Part shown: positions 1 to 9,255 of the stretch, in pieces
Position numbering within the stretch: the first letter of the stretch is position 1
How the letters are laid out: each line of letters opens with the position of its first letter
Assembly (NCBI RefSeq): GCF_900143695.1
Contig: NZ_FRFE01000024.1
Coordinates: 21,078 to 85,077, forward strand
Direction: 5' to 3'
Source of the DNA: Desulfopila aestuarii DSM 18488
GTDB taxonomy: Bacteria; Desulfobacterota; Desulfobulbia; Desulfobulbales; Desulfocapsaceae
DNA: 64,000 nt
Translations under genes and position numbers: made by a program
The notes under the pieces: model-generated
Told to the model about the DNA's origin: nothing
Database searches by the model: none
The model's input: the letters and a program-made list of their open reading frames with translations, nothing else

Positions 1-74
1 CCTGCGGGCGATATCATGGATCTTGATTCTGTAAAAAAATCGGCACTGCCATCCTGTTTCAATGACATGTCTCG

Positions 75-83
75 TGCTATACT
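75..83 (+). promoter_or_regulatory. extended -10 promoter upstream of sigma factor gene
   Basis: A TGC followed by TATACT forms an extended -10 element 40 bp upstream of the chosen start. The -35 position is weak (TGTTTC at 55-60), as is usual for extended -10 promoters. Sequence match only. Confidence 0.4.
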
Positions 84-122
84 ACATGACAATCGTTTTT
101 TTATCTGAATAACGAGGTGACA

Positions 123-1307
123 ATGAACAGTTCTGGATGGCGAGTGAAAAATTTAAATATTGTGGATTTGCTCTGCACATTTCCCTCAAAAATATCCTTT
201 ACTTACAGGGTTGGCAGGTTGCAGCTGCCGGAACCGTTTGAGAAAACAGTCCTGAAGTGTCATGAGCGCTCCCAGCAGATTCGTCATCTCCCGGAACTCG
301 CCTATTCGCTGAGCAGAGAAGACGAAGAAGTGCTTGCGACCGAAGTTCTGTACTATCGTCATAAATTCACCCGCTGCGTCCTGAAATCATCGATTTTCCG
401 TCAAGCCGCACTGACGGTCATTCAAAACATCTACCTGTTTCAGAATCGGCACATTTTCTTTATACCGCCTACCGACAACCAGGCTGAGGAGCGGCGGCTG
501 GCCCTGGAACTGTTCAGTACGTTATCACAGCAGGAAGATCTGCCGGTTGGCCTGTCGCTCTGTCACTCGATCCTCGCACGTGTCTGGGCCCGAATTGTGT
601 ATAAGGCAGAGGAGTCACTCTTTGGTGACCCGGCCTTTCTTGAACTGCATGCTGTGGTCGAGAACCTCAATACGTTGAGAAACATCTACATCCTCTTTTC
701 ATCAAGGCTTGTCTTAAAGCTTGCCGGTAATGTCAGTCCTGTTTACCGGCAATCCGTTAATTATGATGACCGCGTGCAAATAGGCTGTTTCGGTATTGCC
801 AGAGCGGCCTACCGCTATCACCCTTCCTGCGGAGTCCGGTTTTCAACGTATGCGGCAAACTGGTTTTACAAGGAGGTCCAGCGGCAGGCTCTTGCCGGAC
901 GCTTGATTTACCTTTCGGCGAATAGCGTTGAACAGTTTGCCAAGGCTCGAAAAACCGGAAATGACAGTCCTGATTTGTCGGATGTATTTCTTGAAAATGA
1001 TGAGGACCTCTATCTTCGGGCAGAGCGATGCTGGGAGCCTGCAGGCAGTAACCCCGAACGGGAAGCGGAAACGAACGAACAGCAACAGATTCTCCTTGAA
1101 CTGCTCGATTCCGAACTTTCTGAGAGGGCACGAGACATTATCAGGCGAAGGTATGGGTTATCTCCTTATTCTGTTCCACAATCCATTATAGAAATTGCCG
1201 AACAGTATGGGATGACGCGCGGCAGGATGTATCAGATTGAACAGGAAGCATTCAAGGTTCTCAGAAGAAAACTCCGGGTGAAGAACAGCTCATGCGTTGC
1301 TTATTAA
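123..1307 (+). CDS. sigma-70 family RNA polymerase sigma factor
   Basis: Alternative sigma factor that would direct RNA polymerase to a subset of promoters. Region 2 is clear at about residues 215-262 (NYDDRVQIGCFGIARAAYRY, then RFSTYAANWFYKEVQRQA, the core-binding and -10 recognition helices). Region 4 lies at about 325-385 (SERARDIIRRRYGL, then an HTH ending in TRGRMYQIEQEAFKVLRRKL). The roughly 200 residues before region 2 are helical and do not resemble a standard RpoD region 1, so this is a divergent, non-housekeeping member. I chose ATG at 123 because GAGGTG at 113-118 is a well-spaced Shine-Dalgarno; a GTG at 117 is also in frame but overlaps it. It is convergent with the hybrid kinase downstream. 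Family certain, regulon unknown. Confidence 0.85.
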   Translation: MNSSGWRVKNLNIVDLLCTFPSKISFTYRVGRLQLPEPFEKTVLKCHERSQQIRHLPELAYSLSREDEEVLATEVLYYRHKFTRCVLKSSIFRQAALTVIQNIYLFQNRHIFFIPPTDNQAEERRLALELFSTLSQQEDLPVGLSLCHSILARVWARIVYKAEESLFGDPAFLELHAVVENLNTLRNIYILFSSRLVLKLAGNVSPVYRQSVNYDDRVQIGCFGIARAAYRYHPSCGVRFSTYAANWFYKEVQRQALAGRLIYLSANSVEQFAKARKTGNDSPDLSDVFLENDEDLYLRAERCWEPAGSNPEREAETNEQQQILLELLDSELSERARDIIRRRYGLSPYSVPQSIIEIAEQYGMTRGRMYQIEQEAFKVLRRKLRVKNSSCVAY

Positions 1308-1318
1308 CAATGGGCTCA

Positions 1319-4300
1319 TCAAGAGGTGTTTTTCATGTGAGAGTCAGGCCGAGTGCTGGGTTCTTTGTCGTGATCTGCCTCTAAGACATTCCTGATTTTA
1401 TTGGTAAGATCTTTGAGTTCAAATGGCTTCTGGATGAAGTACACACCCTCATCAAGCACGCCATGATGCGCGATCACGTTTGCGGTATAGCCGGACATGA
1501 AAAGACATTTGAGGTTGGGATAGAGGGCTGAGAGTTTTTTCGCCAAGTCTTTGCCGTTCATTTCAGGCATGACCACATCGGTAATGAGTAAGTGGATTGT
1601 ACCAGCATGCTCGCTTGCAAGACGAAGTGCCGCATCAGGTGTCTTGGCCGGGATAACTTTGTAGCCCTGAAGTTCAAGCATCGTTGTTGTCATGCCGAGT
1701 ACCATTGGCTCATCTTCCACCAGTAGGATCGACTCGTTTCCACGCATCGCTACATTCGTCGAATCCCTCGTGGGCATCACTGCAATATCTTTTTCACGCT
1801 TGGGAAAATAAATCTTGAAGGTACTGCCAAGGGCTGGTTCGCTTTGAACTTGAATGATCCCCTTGTTCTGCTTGACAATGCCGTGGATCATCGCCAAGCC
1901 CAAACCAGTACCTTTACCCATCTCCTTGGTTGTATAAAAGGGCTCGAAGAGATGGGCCAATGCCTCTTTACCCATGCCACAACCGTTGTCACTGACCGTC
2001 AGCAGAACATACTCGCCGGGGGAGAAATCGCTGTGAGTTCGGCAGAAGGTTTCGTCAGTAGCGATACTGTCAGTCGCAATGGAGACTGTTCCGGTATCGG
2101 TAATAGCATCTCTCGCATTGACACAAAGGTTCACAATTACCTGGTTAAGTTGGGAGGGGTCAATGTTGATCAACCCGAGATTGTTGCCTGGCTTCCAATC
2201 CAGCAGTATATCCTCACCGATCAACCGCCTCAGCATTGCCAACATCCCTTCTATGGTTTTGTTGAGATCGACTGATTCCGGAACAATGGGCTGTTTCCTG
2301 GCGAAAGCGAGCAGTTGTCTGGTCAGATCGGCTGAGCGCTGAGCAGCCTTGCGAATTTCTTCGAGGTTATGAAAGAGTGGTTGTGTTTTCTCCAACTGTG
2401 ACTGTGCCAGCTCAGCATGCCCAATGATCACTCCAAGCATATTATTGAAATCGTGGGCAACCCCTCCGGCTAAACGTCCAACTGACTCGATCTTTTGAGC
2501 TTGCAGCAGTTGCTCCTGCAGTTGAATGGTGGTTTTTTCTGATTTTTTTAGTTCGGTAATGTCCTTGATGACTTCAATAGCTCCGATACGCAAACCGGAT
2601 TGATCGTAGAGAGGCGCAGTAACGCCCCAAAGATACGCACCATTGCCATCATTCAAGTTCTGAATAAAAGCTTCGGCGTAAACCTTATCATCGGATCTCC
2701 TGACAGTGGAATATGCACTCTCCATTTCTGTATCTGTAATATTGAGGAGGTCAACGAGAATAGGCCTGCGTTCTCCGTAGAAAGGAACGGAATAGGCATA
2801 GTCTCCCTTGCCGAGTAAGTCCTCTCTTTTGACTTTTGTCATCTCCTCAATAGCCCTGTTCCAGACAACGATCCGCCGATCATTGTCAATGATAAAGGTG
2901 GGATCTGGGAGTGAGTCGATGATGTCTGTCAGATAACGACGTTCAGCCAGGAGCGCAGCCTCCGCCTGCTTGCGCTCGCTGATGTCGCGAACGAAGCAGC
3001 ATAGGCGCTCTTCATCTCCGAACTGCACATAGTTTGAAACGATTTCTACGGGGATTAATCGTCCGTCTTTGGTGAGGTGTTCGGATTCAAATTTCATTGA
3101 ACCACGAAGCTTTTGCTCAGCTAAGTTTTTCTCCCAAAGATCTTCCTGGAAGTGAGCGTCAATGTCTGCCACACGCAATTGCAATAACTCCTGTCGTGTA
3201 TAGCCGAGCGTCCGGCATGCCGCTTCATTGACATCAACGATATGTGTGTCAAGCGTCGTCCAAAAGACAGCATCCGAGGCGTGCTCAATCGAGAAACGGG
3301 TCAACTGCAACGCCTCTTCGGCCTGTTTGTGCTCGGCGATAAAGCGCGCTTGCTGCACATTTTGGAAAGCAAGTGTCGACAGTTGACTTGCGAGGGTAAA
3401 GAGTACGCGGGCTATTTTTTCAAACTGTACGCGAGACATTGCTGGAACTTCTGAAAAAGCCTCAACGACAGAGTCTTCGTCGGCACCAATGTCTCGGGCA
3501 TAAGCCCGCATTTTCACCTCAGTTTGGGTCTCGTCTCGCACCTGGCCAATCAACCAATTTGCGATATGTCGGCCTCCAACGGTAATGCCAGCACCTGCAT
3601 CCCAAAGTCCGCCACTTAAACACGTTTGTATTGTCGGACCCTCTATACATGCTCTTCCAATTACGGCATCGGAGCGAAAGCAGTTTGTACGCCCAGTCTC
3701 AGTGTTACGTATAATCTCTGAGCAGAGACGGCAGAAGTTGCTCGGTGCTGTCAGTGGTGTACCGTCTGGGTGTGTGATTATCGACGCCACTCCGGTTGCA
3801 TCGGAAAATTCGTCTTGAAGGCGTTGGATATCGTCCAGATTAAATAGCTCTTCAAAGGTGATGTTCTGGCTGTGAAGCGGCTGGGCCAAAGCAATCATTC
3901 TCTTCTCAAGCGCTTCTTCAGTTCTTTTCCGGTCTGTGATGTCGATCAAGCTGCCAATAATCTTAAGAGGCTTGCCATGCCCATCGCGCTGCATCCTGGA
4001 AGAGATCGAGCAATTGATAATTGAGCCGTCAAAGTTCTTGATTTTTATCTCGTAACCAGTAACAAAATCGTTCTTTTGTAAGGCTTCCAGATACTTTTTT
4101 CGCTCAGTATAATCTGCATAGAAGTCGAATAACGGCTTACCAATAAGGTCTTGGCGTTTGTATTGCCCTTTTGACAGTTGTTGGACGGAGGGGCTGACAT
4201 CAAGGAGAATTCCGTCAATACTCACCTCAAAAAACGTCTCTTGCGTGTTCTCAAAAAGATTTTGATATTTCAGTTTGCTTTCACGCAGAGCCTCCTCTGT

Positions 4301-4726
4301 CTGTTTATGTGTTGTAATATCGTTATAAATGCAGGCTAATTGATTGGATGATGTGCGAATTGCCGTTACCTCAAAATGACGGTTAATCCGCTTATCGAAA
4401 TTTTCAAAGTGGATGGATTCACCAGTCAGAGCAACCTTGCCATATTGGTCAAGCCAGCCCGGTTCAGTTGGCGGCATGACTTCCAGGAGAGTATGACCAA
4501 CCAGGGACTCTGACTTGAACCCTGTCATCTGTTCAAAAGCAGGATTGACTTCCAGGAATCGGTAGTTGATGGGATGGCCTTGATCGTTCAAGACAATCTC
4601 ATACAGGGCATATCCGTTATGAATGTTGTTGATGAGCTGGCGATAACTATCTTCACTATTGGGCAGTGGTTTATTTTGTTGGTGATTTTGTCCTGAATGG
4701 TTTTCATGCATGACAATCTTCTTCAT
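1319..4726 (-). CDS. PocR/PAS hybrid sensor histidine kinase with C-terminal receiver
   Basis: Soluble multi-sensor hybrid kinase of 1135 residues with no transmembrane segment. Order: two PAS domains (about 25-145 and 150-270), a PocR ligand-sensing domain (about 285-465, with the FCRLCSEII and TCLSGGLWDAG cysteine segments), two more PAS domains (about 475-725), a HisKA H-box (GRLAGGVAHDFNN), an HATPase (DNGCGMG, then GKGTGLGL) and a receiver (ILLVEDE at its start, phospho-Asp in LLITDVVMPEMNG, Lys in FIQKPF). PocR domains are known to sense small organic ligands such as hydrocarbon derivatives; the ligand here is unknown. The HDFNN H-box is typical of kinases with a fused receiver. ATG 4726 has a purine-rich site touching it; ATG 4711 is better spaced. 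No partner regulator is adjacent. Confidence 0.9.
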   Translation of the reverse strand: MKKIVMHENHSGQNHQQNKPLPNSEDSYRQLINNIHNGYALYEIVLNDQGHPINYRFLEVNPAFEQMTGFKSESLVGHTLLEVMPPTEPGWLDQYGKVALTGESIHFENFDKRINRHFEVTAIRTSSNQLACIYNDITTHKQTEEALRESKLKYQNLFENTQETFFEVSIDGILLDVSPSVQQLSKGQYKRQDLIGKPLFDFYADYTERKKYLEALQKNDFVTGYEIKIKNFDGSIINCSISSRMQRDGHGKPLKIIGSLIDITDRKRTEEALEKRMIALAQPLHSQNITFEELFNLDDIQRLQDEFSDATGVASIITHPDGTPLTAPSNFCRLCSEIIRNTETGRTNCFRSDAVIGRACIEGPTIQTCLSGGLWDAGAGITVGGRHIANWLIGQVRDETQTEVKMRAYARDIGADEDSVVEAFSEVPAMSRVQFEKIARVLFTLASQLSTLAFQNVQQARFIAEHKQAEEALQLTRFSIEHASDAVFWTTLDTHIVDVNEAACRTLGYTRQELLQLRVADIDAHFQEDLWEKNLAEQKLRGSMKFESEHLTKDGRLIPVEIVSNYVQFGDEERLCCFVRDISERKQAEAALLAERRYLTDIIDSLPDPTFIIDNDRRIVVWNRAIEEMTKVKREDLLGKGDYAYSVPFYGERRPILVDLLNITDTEMESAYSTVRRSDDKVYAEAFIQNLNDGNGAYLWGVTAPLYDQSGLRIGAIEVIKDITELKKSEKTTIQLQEQLLQAQKIESVGRLAGGVAHDFNNMLGVIIGHAELAQSQLEKTQPLFHNLEEIRKAAQRSADLTRQLLAFARKQPIVPESVDLNKTIEGMLAMLRRLIGEDILLDWKPGNNLGLINIDPSQLNQVIVNLCVNARDAITDTGTVSIATDSIATDETFCRTHSDFSPGEYVLLTVSDNGCGMGKEALAHLFEPFYTTKEMGKGTGLGLAMIHGIVKQNKGIIQVQSEPALGSTFKIYFPKREKDIAVMPTRDSTNVAMRGNESILLVEDEPMVLGMTTTMLELQGYKVIPAKTPDAALRLASEHAGTIHLLITDVVMPEMNGKDLAKKLSALYPNLKCLFMSGYTANVIAHHGVLDEGVYFIQKPFELKDLTNKIRNVLEADHDKEPSTRPDSHMKNTS

Positions 4727-4788
4727 CCTTCGTCTCAGTGTTGGTCATTAAGCACGACTTGAAGTAATCACAGTCGGTTCATAGACCT

Positions 4789-4835
4789 GGCAAACCACAG
4801 CCATTCAGTTTCCCCGGCTACTGCCCGGTTTTGCC
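4789..4835 (-). promoter_or_regulatory. structured 5' leader upstream of PocR kinase
   Basis: On the minus strand GGCAAAACC (4835-4827) pairs with GGTTTGCC (4796-4789) with one bulge. Inside, CCGG and CCGG pair across a GCAGTAG loop. The structure would lie 60-110 nt upstream of the kinase start. It does not match a riboswitch class that I recognise. Confidence 0.25.
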
Positions 4836-5322
4836 GTATGGCGTTCTATACTCATTAGTCTATACGAAACTGAGAAGCCAAGTCCAGTAAGGATTCTGGA
4901 CCCTTTGGCGTTATAGAAGGAGGAAAGGACTCGGTATAGAATCATTTTCCCGAAGCTGGAATCATTGTCCTTAGCTTCGGTATCTGTACGATTTATATTG
5001 ACATATGCCGACTCGAGAGTGCTACAGATGACCATATGCCTGGTCTGTTGGGAAACGGATGAAGAGCCTGATAAAACAGGCCCCAGAAAAGGGTTGTGGG
5101 GGCGTCAACTGAAAAGAGTACAATGTTTTCAGTCTCTCGAACGTATATGGCTTCATCAGCCGGGCAGGGTGTTGTGGCATCATACTCATTTTATATCGAA
5201 AATCCGAATTTTTTATTTCTAACATTTTCTGGCAGGGTGTAAAATGGAGCAAATGGCTTTCTGGAGGATTTATCTCGATATTTTGAAGTCTTCCAGTTGG
5301 CGAACTCTGGTGGCCACATTCG

Positions 5323-5351
5323 TTGGTCACCTCGGCCTGATGCCATTATAC
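5323..5351 (+). promoter_or_regulatory. candidate sigma-70 promoter for yeiH-like operon
   Basis: TTGGTC (5323-5328), a 17-bp spacer, then TTATAC (5346-5351). Transcription would begin near 5358, giving an 85-nt leader ending in AGGAGG at about 5429-5434. Confidence 0.4.
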
Positions 5352-5442
5352 GCCACCTCGGAATACGACTCTTTTTTGTGACCGGAGATTCCGGAGGTCA
5401 GGCAAACTGATCAGGGCAGTAACTACACAGGAGGACTACTTT

Positions 5443-7194
5443 ATGGCTCAAGAAGATTCAAATGTTGTTATCGACCATGGGCAAAGTCGTTTGTCCGACC
5501 TCTGGAGCAAGGAGGACTACCTGGCCATCTGGCTTGGTTTTCTTGTGGTAGCTGTTTGCCTCATTGCCTATCTGGGATTTGGACCGAAGGCTGAATTCGC
5601 TGCAAAAATTGATGCTGCAAAACAGGTCCAGGCAGCCGAATCTGCCCGGGCCCCCTTTAAGACCATCGCCTATTATACAGCCGGCGATGATATGAAAAAA
5701 CTGAAGGCGTCCGGGGAAACTGGTTTTGGCAAGTTCATCTCACATTGGACCAAGAGCCCGGGAACTTGGAAAGAAAATCCCTTCGATTCCCTTGTGTTCT
5801 CAGAAGAACAAGCCAAGGCAAAAAATGACAAGGCCATGCCTGCTTATGAAGAAGCCAAGGGTAAGGCTGCCGCGGCATTGGCTGCAGCAACCGTTGCCGA
5901 AGAGGCAGCTGCTGTTGCCAGTTTTCAGGATCAGGCTTTAAATGAAGAAGCAGCAGTGAAGATTGCCGACTGGCGGGCGGCCGATAAAAAAGCGGCATCC
6001 GCCAAGAGCAAGACTGCCAACAAGGCCTATAACCGTATTCCGAGCCTGATAGGTCTTTGTCTGTTTATGGTTGTGTTTTTTGGCATCGGCATCAAACTGA
6101 TGGGTCGGAGCGTGAGGGAGTTCGGCTTAGGGTTTATCATCGTTTTCCTGGTGGCTGTTCTGGCCTATATGCTTGGCGGTCAGTCGATCTCCAAGCAATA
6201 CGGAATCGGTGCTGAGGCCTGGGGTGTGTTATTGGGCATGATTATCGCTAATTCCCTTGGTACCCCGAAATGGGTGCTGCCGGCTTGTCAGGTCGAGTTC
6301 TTTATCAAAACCGGTCTGGTACTGCTCGGTGCGGAAGTACTTTTCAGCAAGATTATGTCCATCGGTATCCCCGGTATTTTTGTGGCCTGGGTGGTGACCC
6401 CTGTGGTGCTGGTTTCGACCTATATCTTCGGCCAGACTGTTCTGAAAATGCCTTCCAAGACCTTGAACATCGTTATCTCGGCCGATATGTCGGTCTGCGG
6501 AACCTCTGCGGCCATCGCCACTGCTGCGGCCTGCAGGGCAAAAAAAGAGGAACTCACGCTCTCTATAGGGCTTTCGCTCGTTTTTACAGCCATTATGATG
6601 ATCGCCATGCCGGCAGTGATCAAGGCGGTGGGCATGCCTGAGATTCTTGGAGGTGCCTGGATGGGTGGCACCATTGACGCGACCGGCGCCGTAGCTGCTG
6701 CCGGTGCCTTCCTTGGCGAGAAAGCCTTGTATGTGGCAGCGACCATCAAGATGATCCAGAACGTCATGATCGGTGTCACTGCTTTCTGTGTGGCCCTTTA
6801 CTGGTGTATGAAAGTTGAGCAGGACGGCGGGCAGACCCGTAGCGTCGGTGCTGGCGAAATCTGGCATAGATTCCCGAAATTCGTACTCGGTTTTCTTGCT
6901 GCTTCCATTCTGTTTTCTTTTCTTGACAGTAACCTTGGCAAAGAGATGAGCGGTGCCCTTATTGATCAGGGTGCAGTCCGCGGCGGCACCCGTCTGCTGC
7001 GTGGTTGGTTTTTTGCCCTGTCTTTTGCCGCTATCGGCCTTTCCACCAACTTCAGGGAATTGGCCAAGTACTTCAAGGGTGGCAAGCCGTTGATCCTTTA
7101 CGTTTGCGGTCAGAGCTTCAATCTGGTGCTGACCCTGACTATGGCCTACATTATGTTCTATCTGGTGTTCCCTGAGATCACCGCGAAAATCTAA
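5443..7194 (+). CDS. YeiH-family putative sulfate/anion exporter with long N-terminal extension
   Basis: Polytopic inner-membrane protein of the YeiH/UPF0324 family, annotated by homology as a putative sulfate exporter; transport activity is poorly established. The conserved core (about residues 205-583) has about ten membrane segments and the diagnostic motifs [15 protein letters not shown] and [16 protein letters not shown]. The usual family length is about 340-350 residues. Here an extra 200 residues precede the core: a first TM at about 28-46, then an Ala/Lys/Glu-rich helical segment (about 50-195). ATG 5443 has a strong AGGAGG. Two small membrane-protein genes follow in the same direction and probably form an operon with it. 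In a sulfate reducer, sulfur-anion transport would fit, but that is inference. Confidence 0.85.
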   Translation: MAQEDSNVVIDHGQSRLSDLWSKEDYLAIWLGFLVVAVCLIAYLGFGPKAEFAAKIDAAKQVQAAESARAPFKTIAYYTAGDDMKKLKASGETGFGKFISHWTKSPGTWKENPFDSLVFSEEQAKAKNDKAMPAYEEAKGKAAAALAAATVAEEAAAVASFQDQALNEEAAVKIADWRAADKKAASAKSKTANKAYNRIPSLIGLCLFMVVFFGIGIKLMGRSVREFGLGFIIVFLVAVLAYMLGGQSISKQYGIGAEAWGVLLGMIIANSLGTPKWVLPACQVEFFIKTGLVLLGAEVLFSKIMSIGIPGIFVAWVVTPVVLVSTYIFGQTVLKMPSKTLNIVISADMSVCGTSAAIATAAACRAKKEELTLSIGLSLVFTAIMMIAMPAVIKAVGMPEILGGAWMGGTIDATGAVAAAGAFLGEKALYVAATIKMIQNVMIGVTAFCVALYWCMKVEQDGGQTRSVGAGEIWHRFPKFVLGFLAASILFSFLDSNLGKEMSGALIDQGAVRGGTRLLRGWFFALSFAAIGLSTNFRELAKYFKGGKPLILYVCGQSFNLVLTLTMAYIMFYLVFPEITAKI

Positions 7195-7205
7195 CTATAA
7201 ACTGT

Positions 7206-7232
7206 GAGCCGGAGGAGTTGTGCCTCCGGCTC
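7206..7232 (+). promoter_or_regulatory. perfect hairpin enclosing RBS and GTG start
   Basis: GAGCCGGAGG (7206-7215), loop AGTTGTG (7216-7222), CCTCCGGCTC (7223-7232): a perfect 10-bp stem. The GGAGG Shine-Dalgarno is in the 5' arm and the GTG start (7220) is in the loop. There is no T-tract, so translational control or coupling to the upstream gene is more likely than termination. Confidence 0.55.
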
Positions 7233-7486
7233 AAATGGATGATATGGAAATAGCTACGAACAAAAGCATGGCGCAGCGACTCTGTAATTTTGTGGTCGCC
7301 CTTGGTGTAGCCGTGCTGTTTGTGTATGTATTTCTACCATATCTGACTCGCTCGTTCGGGGTCTTGAACCGGATGTCGCAATATCTTGATGATAATGGGA
7401 TTGATCCAAGCCGTTACTATTATACCGATGTTGAACAGGTTCAGGAGGCTGAACAGTATCTCGATTCGGTTCTGGAGCTCGACTAG
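7220..7486 (+). CDS. small single-pass membrane protein
   Basis: An 88-residue protein with one hydrophobic helix at about residues 22-43 (LCNFVVALGVAVLFVYVFLP) and a polar, acidic C-terminal part (DVEQVQEAEQYLDSVLELD). I do not recognise the family. The GTG start at 7220 is favoured because GGAGG ends four bases before it; ATG 7235 and ATG 7244 are in frame but lack a good site. It starts 26 bp after the YeiH-like gene and ends 4 bp before the next gene, so it is probably co-transcribed and may be an accessory of the transporter. Confidence 0.6.
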   Translation: MPPAQMDDMEIATNKSMAQRLCNFVVALGVAVLFVYVFLPYLTRSFGVLNRMSQYLDDNGIDPSRYYYTDVEQVQEAEQYLDSVLELD

Positions 7487-7489
7487 ACA

Positions 7490-8101
7490 ATGGGTATATC
7501 AACGCCGGGGGTCAGGAGTCTTTCCTTGGAAGAGAAGAGAAAAATAATCCTCGCCTATGAGGAGGCCATGGCCGGCCGGCTTGCCAGTCAGGTGCTTGAG
7601 AAACCGGTACCACCCATCTGGATGATACTGATTCCGGTGTTTTTCGTCTTCTACGCCTGGAAGATAAAAGAATATTCAAATGGTTTGAAAACATTTGCCG
7701 ACCACTACCTGGTTTCCCGTCGCCGTGCGCTTGAAACAGCGTATGAAGCTGTTCGGAACAATACGATTCCTGAGGTTGAGCCGCTGGTGGCAAAAGCAGA
7801 AGCACTCCCGCCTGAAGTCCGTCCTCTCTACCGTGACTGGATTTCGCTGTTGATCGATCATTATCACAACCTGTTGACTGCCAAAGGGGAGAGCGTAGAA
7901 GATATGATTCGCACCCATTACCGCAACAAGTCGAATTATCTCTTTGTTGCCAACAGGTTGAGCAGTGCGGAGAAGAATTTTAATAGCGCATTAGTGCCCA
8001 AAGTCGAAGGCGACAGGGAGGATGTTCACTTTATCGCCGACCGCATGCAGCAAAGTCTGATCGCGCTTTCTCGAGAAGAGGTGGAGAAGGTTTTTTCATA
8101 A
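7490..8101 (+). CDS. conserved hypothetical membrane-anchored protein
   Basis: A 203-residue protein with a charged N-terminal helix, one hydrophobic segment at about 40-55 (IWMILIPVFFVFYAWKI) and a C-terminal part of about 145 residues that looks helical and cytoplasmic (ALETAYEAVRNN, then PEVEPLVAKAEALPPEVR). No catalytic motif is seen and I cannot name the family. It follows the 88-residue protein by 3 bp, and the three genes look like one unit. The segment from 8102 to the next stop codon is short, with no obvious terminator. Confidence 0.65.
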   Translation: MGISTPGVRSLSLEEKRKIILAYEEAMAGRLASQVLEKPVPPIWMILIPVFFVFYAWKIKEYSNGLKTFADHYLVSRRRALETAYEAVRNNTIPEVEPLVAKAEALPPEVRPLYRDWISLLIDHYHNLLTAKGESVEDMIRTHYRNKSNYLFVANRLSSAEKNFNSALVPKVEGDREDVHFIADRMQQSLIALSREEVEKVFS

Positions 8102-8151
8102 ACCTTACTACAGGATGAGCAGTGACTGTTGTTGATTCGCGGTTGCAATTA

Positions 8152-9255
8152 TCACTTATACCGCTGGGTCGGGAAACTGGAATTGATGGTTTCGGGCGAG
8201 GCCACGCAGAGAAAGGGTGCGGTATCTTTCTGGCTGAAGTCAAAGGTGAAAGCACCGCTTTCCAATAATTCGACGCAGGCATCGACAGCGTCGGGGTCGT
8301 AGTAAATGCCGCGATGTTTTTTCAATTCGGCGAGGGCAGCATCCATTCCCTGAGCGGGACGGTAGGGGCGAAAGGAGCTGGTTGCTTCTGCCACATCAGC
8401 CACAGCCAGAATACGTGATTCGAGGAGCATCTCGTCGCCGTGGATTCCAAGCGGGTAACCGGAGCCGTCCAGCCGTTCATGGTGCTGGAAGACCATCTGG
8501 GCACAGGGCCAGGGGAAGGGAATATTTTTCAATAGCTCAAAACCGATCTGGGGGTGGATCTTGATCACCTCCATCTCGGCGTTCAATATTTTGCCGGTGC
8601 GGTTCAGTATCGAAACCGGTACCCGTATTTTTCCGACATCATGGAGGATTCCTGCGATGTGGATACCCTCGGTGATCCGCTCGGTGAGTCCCATTTTTGT
8701 TGCTATGGCACAGGCCAGCCGGGCTACACGCTGCTGGTGGCCGGCGGTGTAGGGATCGCGGATTTCTGCCATTAATGCCATGGAATGGATCGAGGCTTCC
8801 AGCATCTCTTTTAATTCAAGAGTCTTCTGCTGTACAACTTGTTCCAATTCAAAATTCTGGTCCTGCAACCGTGATTTCATCTCCTCTAAAGCGATGTGGG
8901 TCTGCACCCTGGCTTTGACCTCGGCGGCATGAAAGGGCTTGGTGATGTAATCCACGGCACCCATGGCAAAGGCGCGGGTCTTGTCCTCCGTTTCACTTTT
9001 GGCGGTGATGAAGATGAACGGTATCGACGCTGTTCCAGGATCGGCTTTTAACCGTGAGCAGACTTCATATCCATCCATTTCCGGCATCATGATATCCAAG
9101 AGGATGAGATCCGGGCGGTATTTTACCGCGTATTCCAGGGCGGCAGCACCTTTTTTGGCAATTCCAAGCCGGTACTCGTCTTTTAGGGTGTTGACCAGCA
9201 GGTCGATATTAGTGGCGTTGTCGTCAACAATGAGCACCAGCGGCCCCGATTTCAT
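8152..9255 (-). CDS. HD-GYP response regulator, cyclic di-GMP phosphodiesterase
   Basis: A 367-residue two-domain regulator. The receiver is at about 5-125 (LIVDDN acid pair, phospho-Asp in LILLDIMMPEMDG, Lys in ITKPF). A short coiled coil precedes the HD-GYP domain at about 155-340, with the metal-binding HDVGKIRVP and the diagnostic GSGYP loop (HHERLDGSGYP). HD-GYP proteins hydrolyse cyclic di-GMP to pGpG or GMP. Its ATG at 9255 overlaps the stop of the upstream hybrid kinase (ATGA), so the two are translationally coupled and very likely form one pathway: kinase, Hpt, then this receiver. The output would be lowered cyclic di-GMP. Confidence 0.92.
   Translation of the reverse strand: MKSGPLVLIVDDNATNIDLLVNTLKDEYRLGIAKKGAAALEYAVKYRPDLILLDIMMPEMDGYEVCSRLKADPGTASIPFIFITAKSETEDKTRAFAMGAVDYITKPFHAAEVKARVQTHIALEEMKSRLQDQNFELEQVVQQKTLELKEMLEASIHSMALMAEIRDPYTAGHQQRVARLACAIATKMGLTERITEGIHIAGILHDVGKIRVPVSILNRTGKILNAEMEVIKIHPQIGFELLKNIPFPWPCAQMVFQHHERLDGSGYPLGIHGDEMLLESRILAVADVAEATSSFRPYRPAQGMDAALAELKKHRGIYYDPDAVDACVELLESGAFTFDFSQKDTAPFLCVASPETINSSFPTQRYK

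Larger units (their letters stand above)
4727..5442. other. 716-bp non-coding gap
   Basis: No convincing gene is present: the short ORFs here lack ribosome binding sites and recognisable sequence. It holds a structured leader close to the kinase gene (4789-4835) and a candidate promoter for the transporter (5323-5351). Confidence 0.5.

Noticed and set aside
4789..4835. Cyclic di-GMP (GEMM) or cobalamin riboswitch
   Set aside because: GGCAAACC-like words are present but the order of elements and the required conserved loops do not fit either class.
4805..5330. Short minus-strand frames in the 716-bp gap
   Set aside because: No ribosome sites, overlapping frames, composition like non-coding DNA.
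6229..6867. 212-codon minus-strand frame inside the YeiH-like gene
   Set aside because: Shadow of a real gene: Gly/His/Asp-rich nonsense composition, no ribosome site.
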